28,165 nt of DNA from Hyphomicrobium_A sp964622715 (GCA_964622715.1 CAZURR010000026.1:1-28165); one strand, 5' to 3'. Positions 16,467-24,889 are shown, numbered from the stretch's first letter. Numbers and translations: made by a program. Notes: generated by a model not told the origin, from the sequence alone.

Positions 16467-16756
16467 GTGTGAACTCCTGAAGGCTGAGTTCGCAGCAACG
16501 TAGTGTCGCGCCTGCGGGCTCGCAACTGACACCTGTTAAAGTGCCCAAATGAGCGCCTTGCAGGCTGTCTAGGCGGTCCAGATAAGCTACCGCCTTGTGC
16601 TGCGCGGCCAGCGCCAGGGACGAAATGGCGTTGATTTTTCTTAAGCCCGGCAGATATACCATGCCTGACCGTTCCCATTAGCCAGATGAGACTTGCGAAA
16701 AATGCGAGACTCTGCGGGTGATTGGCATATGCCACACCCAAGGCAGGGCGCGGCGC

Positions 16757-16841
<85 letters not shown>

Positions 16842-16934
16842 CCCATCCGGGCTGGGGCCGGTTCGGGCGGCTGGGTTGATCTGGCTATGGATGCGATCAA
16901 GGTCGTGACCTTGCCAACAGTAGGTTGGAGAGAA

Positions 16935-18290
16935 ATGCAAATTACCGAAACGAGTAACGAGGGCCTGAAGCGTACGCTCAAAGTGGTGGTCGGCGCTGAT
17001 GAACTGGGTAAGCGCTTCACCGATCGGCTCGGCGAGATCAAGGACCGCGTGCAGCTCAAGGGCTTCCGCAAGGGAAAGGTTCCCGTTCCCCACCTTAAAA
17101 AGGTGTACGGGCGGTCGCTGATGGCCGAGGTCCTGGAACAAGCCGTCAAGGACACGAGCACCAAGGCGATCGAAGAGCGCAAAGAGCGCCCGGCCGCGCA
17201 GCCGAGCATCGTCTTCCCTGAGGACAAAGACGAGATCGAGCGCGTATTCGCAGGCGAAGCGGATCTGGCCTATTCCATAACCTTCGAGGTGCTGCCTGCG
17301 ATCGAATTGACCGACTTGAAGAAGCTCAAGCTGGAGCGCCTCGTCGCCGGCGTCGAGCCGGAGGCGATCGACAAGGCCATTGGTGAGCTTGCTGAGCGCG
17401 GCATGACGTGGACATCTGAGGAAGGCCGTGCCGCTGTGTCGGGGGATCGTGTAACAATCGACTTTGCAGGCAGTATCGATGGCGAGCCCTTTGAGGGCGG
17501 CAAGGGTGAGGACACGCAACTCGTGCTTGGCCAGAGCAAATTTATTCCCGGCTTCGAAGATGGGTTGATGGGCGCCAAGGCCGGCGAGACACCGACGATC
17601 AAGGCGGTCTTTCGCGATGACTATCCCGTGGCCACGCTTGCTGGCAAGCAGGCGACATTCGAAGTGAAAGTCAAAGAGGTGGCTTTCCCGGTACTGCCTG
17701 AGATTGATGATGCGTTCGCCAAGACGTTCGGCGCCGACAGCCTCGACAAGCTCAAGGAGCTCATCACTGCGCAGATCAAGCAGGAGTACAATTTGACGGC
17801 ACGGCTGAAGCTCAAGCGCGAACTCCTCGACCAGCTGGAGAAGGCTCACAGCTTCGAGTTGCCAAGCTCGCTTGTTGAGCATGAGTTCGAAGCCATTTGG
17901 GGTCAGCTCAACGAGAACCTTAAGCAAAGCGGCAAGACCCTGGCCGACGAGGGCAAGACGGAGGAGGAAGCACGAGCGGATTACCGTGCCATCGCCGAGC
18001 GCCGCGTACGGCTGGGCCTAGTCGTTGGCGAGATCGGCGAGAAGGGTGGGCTCGAGGTGACCCAGGACGAGCTGCGCCGTGCGCTGATGGAGCAGGCGCG
18101 CCGTTTCCCCGGCCAGGAGAAGATGGTCTATGAGTACTATGAGAAGACGCCCGGTGCGCTGTCGGAGCTGCGCGCCCCGATCTTCGAGGACAAGGTTGTC
18201 GACTACGTGCTAGGGCAGGCAAAACCTACCGAGAAAAAAGTGACGAAGGACGAGCTGCTCAAGCAGGTCGAGGAGACCACCGAGACTTAA
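16935..18290 (+). CDS. tig: Trigger factor, ribosome-associated chaperone and peptidyl-prolyl isomerase
   Basis: Trigger factor binds near the ribosome exit tunnel and shields nascent chains. The protein has 451 residues, slightly longer than E. coli (432). The N-terminal ribosome-binding domain includes the signature GFRKGKVPVPHLKKVYG at about residues 41-57. The FKBP-like domain spans about 155-245, recognisable by GDRVTIDFAGSIDGEPFEGGKGED, LVLGQSKFIPGFEDGLMGAKAGE and ATFEVKVKEV. The remaining C-terminal arms are helical and charged, ending in a lysine- and glutamate-rich tail. The ATG at 16935 has GGAG six bases upstream; the frame is open farther upstream through the tRNA-Leu, which is not coding. 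It is the first gene of the quality-control block ahead of clpP. Confidence 0.97.
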   Translation: MQITETSNEGLKRTLKVVVGADELGKRFTDRLGEIKDRVQLKGFRKGKVPVPHLKKVYGRSLMAEVLEQAVKDTSTKAIEERKERPAAQPSIVFPEDKDEIERVFAGEADLAYSITFEVLPAIELTDLKKLKLERLVAGVEPEAIDKAIGELAERGMTWTSEEGRAAVSGDRVTIDFAGSIDGEPFEGGKGEDTQLVLGQSKFIPGFEDGLMGAKAGETPTIKAVFRDDYPVATLAGKQATFEVKVKEVAFPVLPEIDDAFAKTFGADSLDKLKELITAQIKQEYNLTARLKLKRELLDQLEKAHSFELPSSLVEHEFEAIWGQLNENLKQSGKTLADEGKTEEEARADYRAIAERRVRLGLVVGEIGEKGGLEVTQDELRRALMEQARRFPGQEKMVYEYYEKTPGALSELRAPIFEDKVVDYVLGQAKPTEKKVTKDELLKQVEETTET

Positions 18291-18420
18291 GGCGCTGGCC
18301 AATACATGCAAAGGGCGCCCAAGGCATTGCGCTGGGCGGCCATCTGCCCAAGAAAGTGGGCCGCTCGCGGCCATTCGAGCTGGCATACAAGCTCATTTGC
18401 GATTTAGAGGAAGAGAAGTC

Positions 18421-19071
18421 ATGAACGATCCGGTCAGCAGCCTCACGAACACGTTCTGGCCGATGGTGGTCGAGCAGACGAACCGTGGCGAGCGCGGCTA
18501 CGACCTGCCCTCGCGGCTCCTGAAGGAGCGCATTATTTTCGTGACAGGGCCCATCGAGGACCACATGGCAGCTTCGATCTGCATGCAGCTTTTGTTCCTG
18601 GAGGCGGAAAACCCGAAAAAAGAGATATCGATTTATATCAACTCACCCGGCGGCGTCGTAACGGCGGGTTTTGCGATCTATGACACGCTTCAGTTTGTGC
18701 GCCCGCCCGTGGCGACGCTGTGCATCGGGCAGGCGGCCTCCATGGGCTCCTTGCTATTGTGCGCCGGCACAAAGGGCATGCGCTATGCACTCCCCAATGC
18801 GCGCATCATGGTGCACCAGCCTTCCGGCGGCTTCTCCGGGCAAGCCTCAGACATCGAGCGTCACGCCGAAGATATTATTAAGATGAAGCGCCGGCTCAAC
18901 GACGTCTATGTCAAGCACACGGGCCAGTCGTACGATGTCATTGAACGCACACTGGATCGCGATTACTTTATGACAGCAGAACAGGCTCAGGAGTTCGGCC
19001 TTATCGACAAGGTACTGTCGCGGCGCGACGAAGCAGAATTCGGAATTTCCGATGAAAAGGTAACCACCTGA
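18421..19071 (+). CDS. clpP: ATP-dependent Clp protease proteolytic subunit ClpP
   Basis: ClpP is a serine peptidase that forms a two-ring chamber fed by ClpX or ClpA. The protein has 216 residues. The catalytic triad is visible: S107 in GQAASMGS, H132 in MVHQPSGG and D181 in LDRDYFM. The oxyanion loop SPGG is at 75-78. The N-terminal segment before YDLPSRLLKERIIF is about 26 residues, so a short propeptide may be removed. The ATG at 18421 has GAGGAAGAG eight to ten bases upstream. It stands 130 bases after tig and 352 bases before clpX, so each gene may have its own promoter. Confidence 0.98.
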   Translation: MNDPVSSLTNTFWPMVVEQTNRGERGYDLPSRLLKERIIFVTGPIEDHMAASICMQLLFLEAENPKKEISIYINSPGGVVTAGFAIYDTLQFVRPPVATLCIGQAASMGSLLLCAGTKGMRYALPNARIMVHQPSGGFSGQASDIERHAEDIIKMKRRLNDVYVKHTGQSYDVIERTLDRDYFMTAEQAQEFGLIDKVLSRRDEAEFGISDEKVTT

Positions 19072-19423
19072 CAGCAAGGGCCCCGCGCCTGGGCTCCCGC
19101 GCCCTCCCTAGAACCTTCAACCCGATGCTTTTGCGCCCGCCAGCTTGGTGCAAAAATGGTTGCATCAGCTATTTTTCGCCCTTTATTGGGGCACCTTTTG
19201 AGGACACAAAAGTGTGACAATAGAGCCGCTTCGGTCCCGACCGCGGCCCCAGCTGTTAATCCAATCTTGATCTGGAGAAGCCTAGCGTGCTCAGATTGCA
19301 AAAATGGACTCGAGGCCACATCGAGCAGGCTTAAGTGCGGGCTCATGTGTTGACGATCCAGTGGGGGGAACGATCCGGTGCAAGCCGGTTCATATCGCCT
19401 AAACGAGGGGTGAGACTTTAAGA
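19072..19423 (+). promoter_or_regulatory. clpP-clpX intergenic region
   Basis: This 352-base gap has no convincing gene. A GC-rich imperfect hairpin just after the clpP stop (19079-19110) and a second one (GCCC/GGGC near 19180, followed by CTTTT) could terminate clpP transcripts. The 11-base sequence TGCAAAAATGG occurs twice, at 19149 and 19297. A TTAA-N7-TTGA element near 19257 is one mismatch from the CtrA pattern TTAA-N7-TTAA. A TTGACG at 19350-19355 could be a -35 for clpX, without a clear -10. Confidence 0.35.
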
Positions 19424-20677
19424 ATGGCTCAAGAAAAAAACACCCTCTACTGCTCATTCTGCGGCAAGAGCCAGCACGAGGTTCGCAAGCTGATCGCAGG
19501 CCCGACGGTATTCATTTGCGATGAATGCGTCGAGCTGTGCATGGACATCATCAGGGAGGAGAACAAGAACACCCTGGTGAAGTCACGCGACGGCGTGCCG
19601 ACACCTCAGGAGATCTGCGCTGTCCTCGATTCTTATGTGATTGGTCAGGACCACGCCAAGCGCGTGCTCTCGGTCGCTGTACACAATCATTACAAGCGGC
19701 TGAACCATGCCTCTAAGAGCAACGACGTCGAACTTGCCAAGTCGAACATTCTGCTCGTCGGCCCTACAGGTTGCGGAAAGACGCTGTTGGCACAAACGCT
19801 CGCGCGCATCCTCGATGTGCCCTTCACGATGGCCGATGCAACGACGCTCACCGAGGCAGGCTACGTAGGCGAGGATGTGGAGAATATTATCCTCAAGCTG
19901 TTGCAGAACGCCGACTACAACGTCGAGCGTGCGCAGCGCGGCATTGTCTATATCGACGAGGTCGACAAGATAAGTCGCAAGTCGGACAACCCTTCGATCA
20001 CGCGCGACGTGTCGGGTGAGGGCGTGCAACAAGCACTCTTGAAGATCATGGAAGGCACAGTTGCCTCCGTGCCACCGCAGGGTGGCCGCAAGCATCCGCA
20101 ACAGGAGTTTCTGCAGGTCGATACGACCAATATTTTGTTTATCTGCGGGGGTGCGTTTGCGGGCCTTGAAAAAATTATTGCGCGGCGCGGAAAGGGGACA
20201 TCGATCGGGTTCTCCGCGTCCGTCATTGGGCCCGATGAACGGCCTACGGGCGAGGTTCTGCGCAACGTAGAGCCGGAGGATCTGTTGAAGTTCGGGCTGA
20301 TCCCGGAGTTCATCGGCCGCCTGCCTGTGATCGCAACACTGGAGGACCTCGACGAGGCCGCTCTGGTGCAAATCCTCAACGAGCCCAAGAACGCGCTTGT
20401 AAAGCAGTACCAGCGTCTCTTCGAGATGGAGGACGTCAAACTCAATATCACGGTCGATGCGCTCAAGGCGGTTTCCAGGAAGGCCATCGAACGCAAGACA
20501 GGTGCACGTGGGCTCCGCTCCATCCTTGAGGCCATCCTGCTCGAGACTATGTTTGACCTGCCGGCGCTCAAGGGCGTCGAGGAGGTTGTGATCGGACCAG
20601 AAGTCGTCGAAGGCAGTGCTCGTCCCTTGCGCATCTATTCGGATCGCGTCGAGGAGAAGGGGTCGAGCGCCTCTTAG
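19424..20677 (+). CDS. clpX: ATP-dependent Clp protease ATP-binding subunit ClpX
   Basis: ClpX unfolds substrates and feeds them to ClpP. The protein has 417 residues, the usual length. The N-terminal zinc-binding domain has cysteines C10, C13, C32 and C35 (YCSFCGK and FICDECVELC). The AAA+ domain has Walker A GPTGCGKT at 113-120, the pore loop GYVG at 146-149 and Walker B IVYIDE at 174-179. The segment EFIGRLPV carries the arginine of the family, and TGARGL is the sensor-2 motif. The ATG at 19424 is preceded by GAGGGGTGAG about 12 bases upstream. It lies between clpP and lon in the expected alphaproteobacterial order. Confidence 0.98.
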   Translation: MAQEKNTLYCSFCGKSQHEVRKLIAGPTVFICDECVELCMDIIREENKNTLVKSRDGVPTPQEICAVLDSYVIGQDHAKRVLSVAVHNHYKRLNHASKSNDVELAKSNILLVGPTGCGKTLLAQTLARILDVPFTMADATTLTEAGYVGEDVENIILKLLQNADYNVERAQRGIVYIDEVDKISRKSDNPSITRDVSGEGVQQALLKIMEGTVASVPPQGGRKHPQQEFLQVDTTNILFICGGAFAGLEKIIARRGKGTSIGFSASVIGPDERPTGEVLRNVEPEDLLKFGLIPEFIGRLPVIATLEDLDEAALVQILNEPKNALVKQYQRLFEMEDVKLNITVDALKAVSRKAIERKTGARGLRSILEAILLETMFDLPALKGVEEVVIGPEVVEGSARPLRIYSDRVEEKGSSAS

Positions 20678-20989
20678 TTGATGAACGGAGCTGCTCCCCG
20701 GGGGGCGGGTTGCACTCATTCCGTGAACTGAAATGGCTGTACGTGCTGCGAGTTGCGCCGCGGACACTTGATCGAGCGGCCTCAGGCCCCATCTCAATTG
20801 GGCCGCTTTGAGCGCTTTCCGGCGTAATTTGAGCCTTGTATAGGTTTGGCTAGTTACTTATGCGCTGTCATCTCGGGGCGATGCCTCAAAAGCGACAGGG
20901 CCGTCAATGTAGAGTGTGGAAGGACACGAGACATCAAGAGCGCAAACAAAAAATCATCCGAAGACAACCGCACTCCAATAGGTAGCGAC
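20678..20989 (+). promoter_or_regulatory. lon upstream region
   Basis: This 312-base gap holds no convincing gene. Just after clpX, a short C- and G-run hairpin (around 20693-20706) is a weak terminator candidate. A heat-shock-like promoter at 20835-20862 is listed separately. The frame of lon is open back to 20846, but the conserved protein begins at 20990. Confidence 0.4.
20835..20862 (+). promoter_or_regulatory. Possible heat-shock (RpoH-type) promoter of lon
   Basis: CTTGTA and CTTATG are separated by 16 bases, 128 bases before the lon start. Alphaproteobacterial RpoH promoters have a CTTG-type -35 and a C(C/T)TAT-type -10. Lon is a common RpoH target. The -10 match is partial, so this is a candidate only. 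Confidence 0.4.
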
Positions 20990-23416
20990 ATGGTCGAAGA
21001 CACGCAGATGAAAGAAGAGACCGCGGGCAAGGGGCTTTATCCAGTGCTCCCGCTGCGCGACATCGTGGTCTTTCCTTATATGATTGTGCCGCTCTTCGTC
21101 GGCCGCGATAAGTCGATCAATGCGCTCGAAGAGGTGATGCGCACGGACAAGCACATCCTGCTTGCCGCGCAAAGGAATGCCGGCGACGACGATCCTGCGA
21201 CAGACGCGATCTATCCTGTCGGTACGCTTGCTTCAGTGCTGCAGTTGCTCAAGTTGCCCGATGGCACAGTGAAGGTGCTCGTCGAAGGCACTTCGCGTGC
21301 ACGCATCGTCGGCTACACAGACAATCCCAGCTATTTCGAAGCCGAGGTCGAGCCCGTCTCTGATAGCATGGGTGCAAAGGAAGAGATCGAGGCCTTAGCA
21401 CGTTCGGCGGTGACGCAGTTCGAAAGTTACGTGAAGCTCAACAAGAAAATCTCGCCGGAGGTCTTGGGTACGGTCGCGCAGATCGAGGACTACTCAAAGC
21501 TTGCCGATACGATCGCGTCGCATCTGGCAATCAAGATTGCGGACAAGCAGGAAGTCCTGGAGAAGGCGACGATCTCTGAACGGCTTGAGCGTGTCTATGC
21601 GCTGATGGAAAGCGAGATCTCTGTCCTCCAGGTGGAAAAGAAGATTCGCAGCCGCGTCAAACGGCAGATGGAGAAGACGCAGCGCGAGTACTATCTCAAC
21701 GAACAGATGAAGGCGATCCAGAAGGAGCTCGGCGATAACGACGAGCGCGACGACATCGCCGAGTTCGAAGAAAAGATCGAAAATACCAAGCTGTCGAAGG
21801 AGGCCCGTGACAAGGCTCTGGCTGAGCTCAAGAAGCTCAAGCAGATGAGCCCGATGTCGGCGGAAGCCACCGTCGTGCGCAACTACCTCGACTGGCTTTT
21901 GTCGATCCCGTGGGGAACTAAGGGCAAGGTCAAGAAGGATCTCGACGAGGCGCAGCAGACGTTGGACGCCGACCACTACGGCCTGGAGAAGGTTAAGGAG
22001 CGCATTGTCGAGTATCTTGCCGTGCAGGCGCGCACCAACAAGCTCAAGGGGCCCATCCTTTGCCTCGTCGGCCCGCCGGGTGTCGGCAAGACGTCGCTAG
22101 GCAAGTCGATCGCCCATGCAACGGGCCGCGAGTTCGTCCGCATGAGCCTTGGCGGTGTGCGTGACGAAGCAGAGATACGTGGCCACCGCCGCACCTACAT
22201 TGGCTCCATGCCGGGTAAGGTTATCCAGTCCATGCGCAAGGCGAAGCGTGTCAATCCGCTTTTCCTCTTTGACGAGATCGACAAGATGGGTGCTGACTTC
22301 CGCGGCGATCCTGCATCGGCGTTGCTGGAGGTGTTGGATCCGGAGCAGAATGCGACGTTCAATGATCATTACCTCGAGGTCGACTACGATTTGTCGAACG
22401 TGATGTTTGTGACGACGGCCAACACACTCAACATTCCACCGGCCCTGATGGACCGCATGGAGATCATTCGTCTTGCGGGCTACACCGAGGATGAAAAGAT
22501 CGAGATCGCCAAGCGCCATTTGATCCCAGGTCAGCTACAGGCACATGGGCTGGAGGCTGGCGAATGGTCGATCGAGGACGAGGCGCTTTTGGAGATTATC
22601 CGCCGCTACACGCGCGAGGCAGGTGTGCGCTCGCTTGAGCGTGAGATCGCCAAGCTCGCGCGCAAGGCCGTCAAAGAGATTCTGACCTCGTCGGAGAAAA
22701 CGGTTAAGGTGACGGTGGACAACCTGGAATCCTATCTCGGCGTTACCAAATTCCGCTACGGCGAGGCCGAGCTTGAGGACCAGGTCGGCATCGTTACAGG
22801 GCTTGCATGGACAGAGGTCGGCGGCGAGCTGCTGACGATCGAAGGAGTCATGATGCCCGGCAAAGGCAAGATGACGGTCACCGGAAATCTGCGCGACGTG
22901 ATGAAGGAATCGATCCAAGCAGCAAACGCCTATGTGCGTGCGCGCTCCATCGACTTCGGCATTCAACCTTCGCTATTTGAGAAGAAAGACATCCACGTGC
23001 ACGTGCCGGAAGGTGCGACACCCAAGGATGGCCCCTCGGCTGGCGTTGCCATGGCGACTGCGATCATCTCTGTGCTCACCGGCATCGCCGTGCGCAAGGA
23101 CGTTGCCATGACAGGTGAGATCACGCTGCGCGGCCGCGTGCTTCCGATCGGAGGTCTGAAGGAGAAGCTGCTTGCGGCCCTACGCGGCGGTATCAAGACT
23201 GTCATCATCCCTGAGGAGAACGTCAAGGACCTCGCCGAGATCTCCGAGGAGATCAAGAACAAGATCGATATTGTTCCCGCGGCTAGGCTTGACGACGTTT
23301 TGAAGGCGGCGCTTGTCAAGACGCCTGAGCATTTAAGCTGGGATGACGTCGCCGAGGCGCAAGCTGTTCAGGATGAGGACGACAAAAAAGGTGGAGCACG
23401 CGTAACGGCGCACTGA
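20990..23416 (+). CDS. lon: ATP-dependent protease Lon
   Basis: Lon is a cytoplasmic AAA+ serine protease that removes misfolded and regulatory proteins. The protein has 808 residues, close to the family norm. The N-terminal substrate domain starts at LYPVLPLRDIVVFP. A coiled region follows (EKTQREYYLNEQMKAIQKEL). The ATPase domain has Walker A GPPGVGKT at 361-368 and Walker B LFLFDEIDK. The protease domain has the catalytic serine S683 in PKDGPSAGVAM and lysine K726 in GGLKEK. I chose ATG 20990 because AGGTAG lies six bases upstream and the earlier in-frame residues are not family-like; ATG 21008 is also possible. It is followed by the HU gene. Confidence 0.97.
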   Translation: MVEDTQMKEETAGKGLYPVLPLRDIVVFPYMIVPLFVGRDKSINALEEVMRTDKHILLAAQRNAGDDDPATDAIYPVGTLASVLQLLKLPDGTVKVLVEGTSRARIVGYTDNPSYFEAEVEPVSDSMGAKEEIEALARSAVTQFESYVKLNKKISPEVLGTVAQIEDYSKLADTIASHLAIKIADKQEVLEKATISERLERVYALMESEISVLQVEKKIRSRVKRQMEKTQREYYLNEQMKAIQKELGDNDERDDIAEFEEKIENTKLSKEARDKALAELKKLKQMSPMSAEATVVRNYLDWLLSIPWGTKGKVKKDLDEAQQTLDADHYGLEKVKERIVEYLAVQARTNKLKGPILCLVGPPGVGKTSLGKSIAHATGREFVRMSLGGVRDEAEIRGHRRTYIGSMPGKVIQSMRKAKRVNPLFLFDEIDKMGADFRGDPASALLEVLDPEQNATFNDHYLEVDYDLSNVMFVTTANTLNIPPALMDRMEIIRLAGYTEDEKIEIAKRHLIPGQLQAHGLEAGEWSIEDEALLEIIRRYTREAGVRSLEREIAKLARKAVKEILTSSEKTVKVTVDNLESYLGVTKFRYGEAELEDQVGIVTGLAWTEVGGELLTIEGVMMPGKGKMTVTGNLRDVMKESIQAANAYVRARSIDFGIQPSLFEKKDIHVHVPEGATPKDGPSAGVAMATAIISVLTGIAVRKDVAMTGEITLRGRVLPIGGLKEKLLAALRGGIKTVIIPEENVKDLAEISEEIKNKIDIVPAARLDDVLKAALVKTPEHLSWDDVAEAQAVQDEDDKKGGARVTAH

Positions 23417-23441
23417 GGCCTCACGCGCTTCAACGCTTGTG

Positions 23442-23459
23442 TTGTCCGCACTCGGACAA
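23442..23459 (+). terminator. Hairpin after lon
   Basis: TTGTCCG and CGGACAA form a perfect 7-base stem around a 4-base loop, 26 bases after the lon stop. No T-run follows, so termination is likely from position but not certain. Confidence 0.45.
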
Positions 23460-23704
23460 AGCCGTTAACCTAGAGGCCAGGGCTTCCTTGCTTTGGGGGC
23501 GGGGCGTCGTGTTCCCGCTCCGTGCGCGTCGCCGACCTGTTTCCCCAGGTTTTTCGGGCAAAATGGGCCGTCTACCCCCTTGACGACGGCTGATATTGGG
23601 CGCTTTTGTCCAGCTCTGAAGCGGCTTTAGCCGCATTCGAATGGGGCTTGAGCGCTCGACGCCAGCCCGCCTAAACGACTCCGAACGCAAAGGACGCAAA
23701 AGAG

Positions 23705-23977
23705 ATGAGCAAGAAAGATTTGATCGACGCCGTCGCCAAGGACGCCGAGCTCACCAAGGAAAAAGCTGGCGTTGCGGTTGACGCTGTGCTCGAGCACATC
23801 AGGAGCTCTATGAGGAAGGGCGAGGAAGTGCGCATTCCCGATTTCGGCACCTTCAAGGTTGCCGCGCGCAAGGCGCGCGAAGGACGCAACCCGGCGACGG
23901 GCGCGACCATCAAGATTCCGGCCTCACGCGTGCCCAAGTTCAGCCCCTCAAAGGGCCTGAAGGAGCAGCTGAACTAG
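23705..23977 (+). CDS. hup: DNA-binding protein HU
   Basis: HU is a small dimeric nucleoid protein that bends DNA. The protein has 90 residues, the standard length. It begins MSKKDLIDAVAKDAELTKEKA. The beta-arm and signature are GTFKVAARKAREGRNPATGATIKIPASRVPKF, which contains the family's RNP-type tip and ends in FSPSKGLKEQLN. An ACGCAAA direct repeat lies just before the start. A 288-base gap from lon suggests its own promoter; a TTGACG at 23580-23585 is a weak candidate. A strong terminator hairpin follows at 24009-24035. Confidence 0.97.
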   Translation: MSKKDLIDAVAKDAELTKEKAGVAVDAVLEHIRSSMRKGEEVRIPDFGTFKVAARKAREGRNPATGATIKIPASRVPKFSPSKGLKEQLN

Positions 23978-24008
23978 CGGACGTTTCGCCCCAACGACAC
24001 GTTATTCC

Positions 24009-24035
24009 GGCGCGTCGCAATTCATGCGGCGCGCC
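24009..24035 (+). terminator. Intrinsic terminator of hup
   Basis: GGCGCGTCGCA pairs with TGCGGCGCGCC over 11 bases, with one G-U pair, around the loop ATTCA. TTCGTTGTT follows. It lies 31 bases after the hup stop. Confidence 0.8.
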
Positions 24036-24122
24036 TTCGTTGTTCGCGTAACTTGCCAGCTCGGCGCCCTACGCGTAGCCCCACTCTGCTGAGCGGCGCT
24101 TACACCGGCACCCATCACGCCG

Positions 24123-24248
24123 TATGTGTGTCTTCGACATAGCGAGCATAGGCGTTCGACACATTGATTTTAGGCGTGTTTTCGACGCAACGGGGGTAGG
24201 CGTGTCTTCGACACAGCAGGTGTAGGCGCGTCTTCGACACGACGGTCA
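24123..24248 (+). repeat. Five-unit 26-bp tandem repeat with a small hairpin in each unit
   Basis: Units begin at 24123, 24149, 24171, 24197 and 24223. Four are 26 bases; the second is 22, lacking the TGTC before TTCGACAC. The shared core is TAGGCGTGTCTTCGACAC followed by about eight variable bases. GTGTC and GACAC in the best units pair around TTC, so an RNA copy would form a row of small hairpins. Units differ from one another by several bases, so this is not a recent duplication. No spacers of CRISPR type are present. Confidence 0.85.
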
Positions 24249-24325
24249 GGGGCCCCTTCATGACAAGGTCGGTATAAGCTGATGATTGTTGCGCCTTGAG
24301 TCCAAGCTCGCTACATCGGGCATTA

Positions 24326-24353
24326 GGGCGGTTAGCTCAGTGGTGGAGCGCCT
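24326..24353 (+). pseudogene. tRNA-Val 5'-half fragment
   Basis: These 28 bases match the first 28 bases of the intact tRNA-Val at 24481, with one difference (G for A at 24345). They cover the 5' acceptor strand, the whole D arm and the start of the anticodon stem. The match then breaks off in the anticodon arm. No T-loop or 3' acceptor strand (ACCGCCC) occurs before the intact gene, so no tRNA can form. Confidence 0.85.
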
Positions 24354-24378
24354 GGTTAATGCGCTCACGCGCGCTGAT

Positions 24379-24398
24379 CCGATCGCATTTGCGATCGG
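24379..24398. repeat. Perfect hairpin between the tRNA-Val fragment and the intact gene
   Basis: CCGATCGC and GCGATCGG form an 8-base perfect stem around ATTT. GCGC flanks on both sides could extend it after an internal loop. It lies in the transcript path between the broken and intact tRNA-Val copies. There is no T-run. Confidence 0.6.
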
Positions 24399-24480
24399 GC
24401 GCACTCTGCCGCGCGCGGCTCGCCGCGGCGGCCCTTTGCCGCGTGATGTGCAAGGGCCAATTAAGAGATGTCGTGTTGTT

Positions 24481-24555
24481 GGGCGGTTAGCTCAGTGGTA
24501 GAGCGCCTCGTTTACACCGAGGATGTCGGGAGTTCGACCCTCTCACCGCCCACCA
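24481..24555 (+). tRNA. tRNA-Val (anticodon UAC)
   Basis: A 75-base tRNA. The acceptor stem is GGGCGGT with ACCGCCC. The anticodon stem CCTCG/CGAGG is perfect, with the loop TTTACAC giving UAC. The T-loop is TTCGACC, and CCA is encoded at 24553-24555. A partial copy of its 5' half lies 155 bases upstream. Confidence 0.97.
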
Positions 24556-24695
24556 CTTTATGTCTCAGACTTTGCATGTGCGGTTAGTATGTTGCGCGGG
24601 GGCGGCCAAAGAGGCCAATAGGGCACGCTGATGATCCCCGAAGCCGCCCTTCTTGACTTAGCCGGGGCAGGGACGTAAGGGATTCCTTCGTGGCA

Positions 24696-24722
24696 GCGCG
24701 CTCTCCTAAGGGCGCGCGTTTT
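24696..24722 (+). terminator. Intrinsic terminator between tRNA-Val and tRNA-Asp
   Basis: GCGCGCTC pairs with GGGCGCGC over 8 bases (one G-U pair) around TCCTAA, followed by GTTTT. It ends 5 bases before tRNA-Asp, which could therefore have a separate promoter or be reached only by read-through. Confidence 0.65.
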
Positions 24723-24727
24723 CGATT

Positions 24728-24804
<77 letters not shown>

Positions 24805-24865
24805 CTCTTTGTTCCACTGACACAAGCTGAATGAAGCTCCGTTCGACGGCGGTTGTAGCTTGTTA

Positions 24866-24889
24866 ATGACCGGCGCTTGCGCCTGTCAT
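24866..24889 (+). terminator. Long hairpin between tRNA-Asp and nuoA
   Basis: Outer arms ATGAC and GTCAT and inner arms GGCGC and GCGCC pair, separated by one C-T mismatch, around a TT centre. It may end the tRNA-Asp transcript or form part of the nuoA leader. No T-run follows, so the role is open. Confidence 0.45.

Noticed and set aside
19583..20797. 404-residue open frame on the minus strand opposite clpX
   Set aside because: It is a mirror of the strongly conserved clpX frame, with a low-complexity, arginine- and leucine-rich product.
24123..24248. CRISPR array
   Set aside because: The period is only 26 bases in all, units are directly adjacent with no spacers of CRISPR length, and no cas genes are nearby.
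24326..24480. Intron-containing or complete extra tRNA
   Set aside because: No T-loop or matching 3' acceptor strand occurs before the intact tRNA-Val, and the anticodon arm does not pair.
24326..24555. Integrated element between tRNA-Val copies acting as attachment sites
   Set aside because: The duplicated part is the 5' half, while integrases usually duplicate the 3' end, and there is no integrase or cargo in the 127-base interval.
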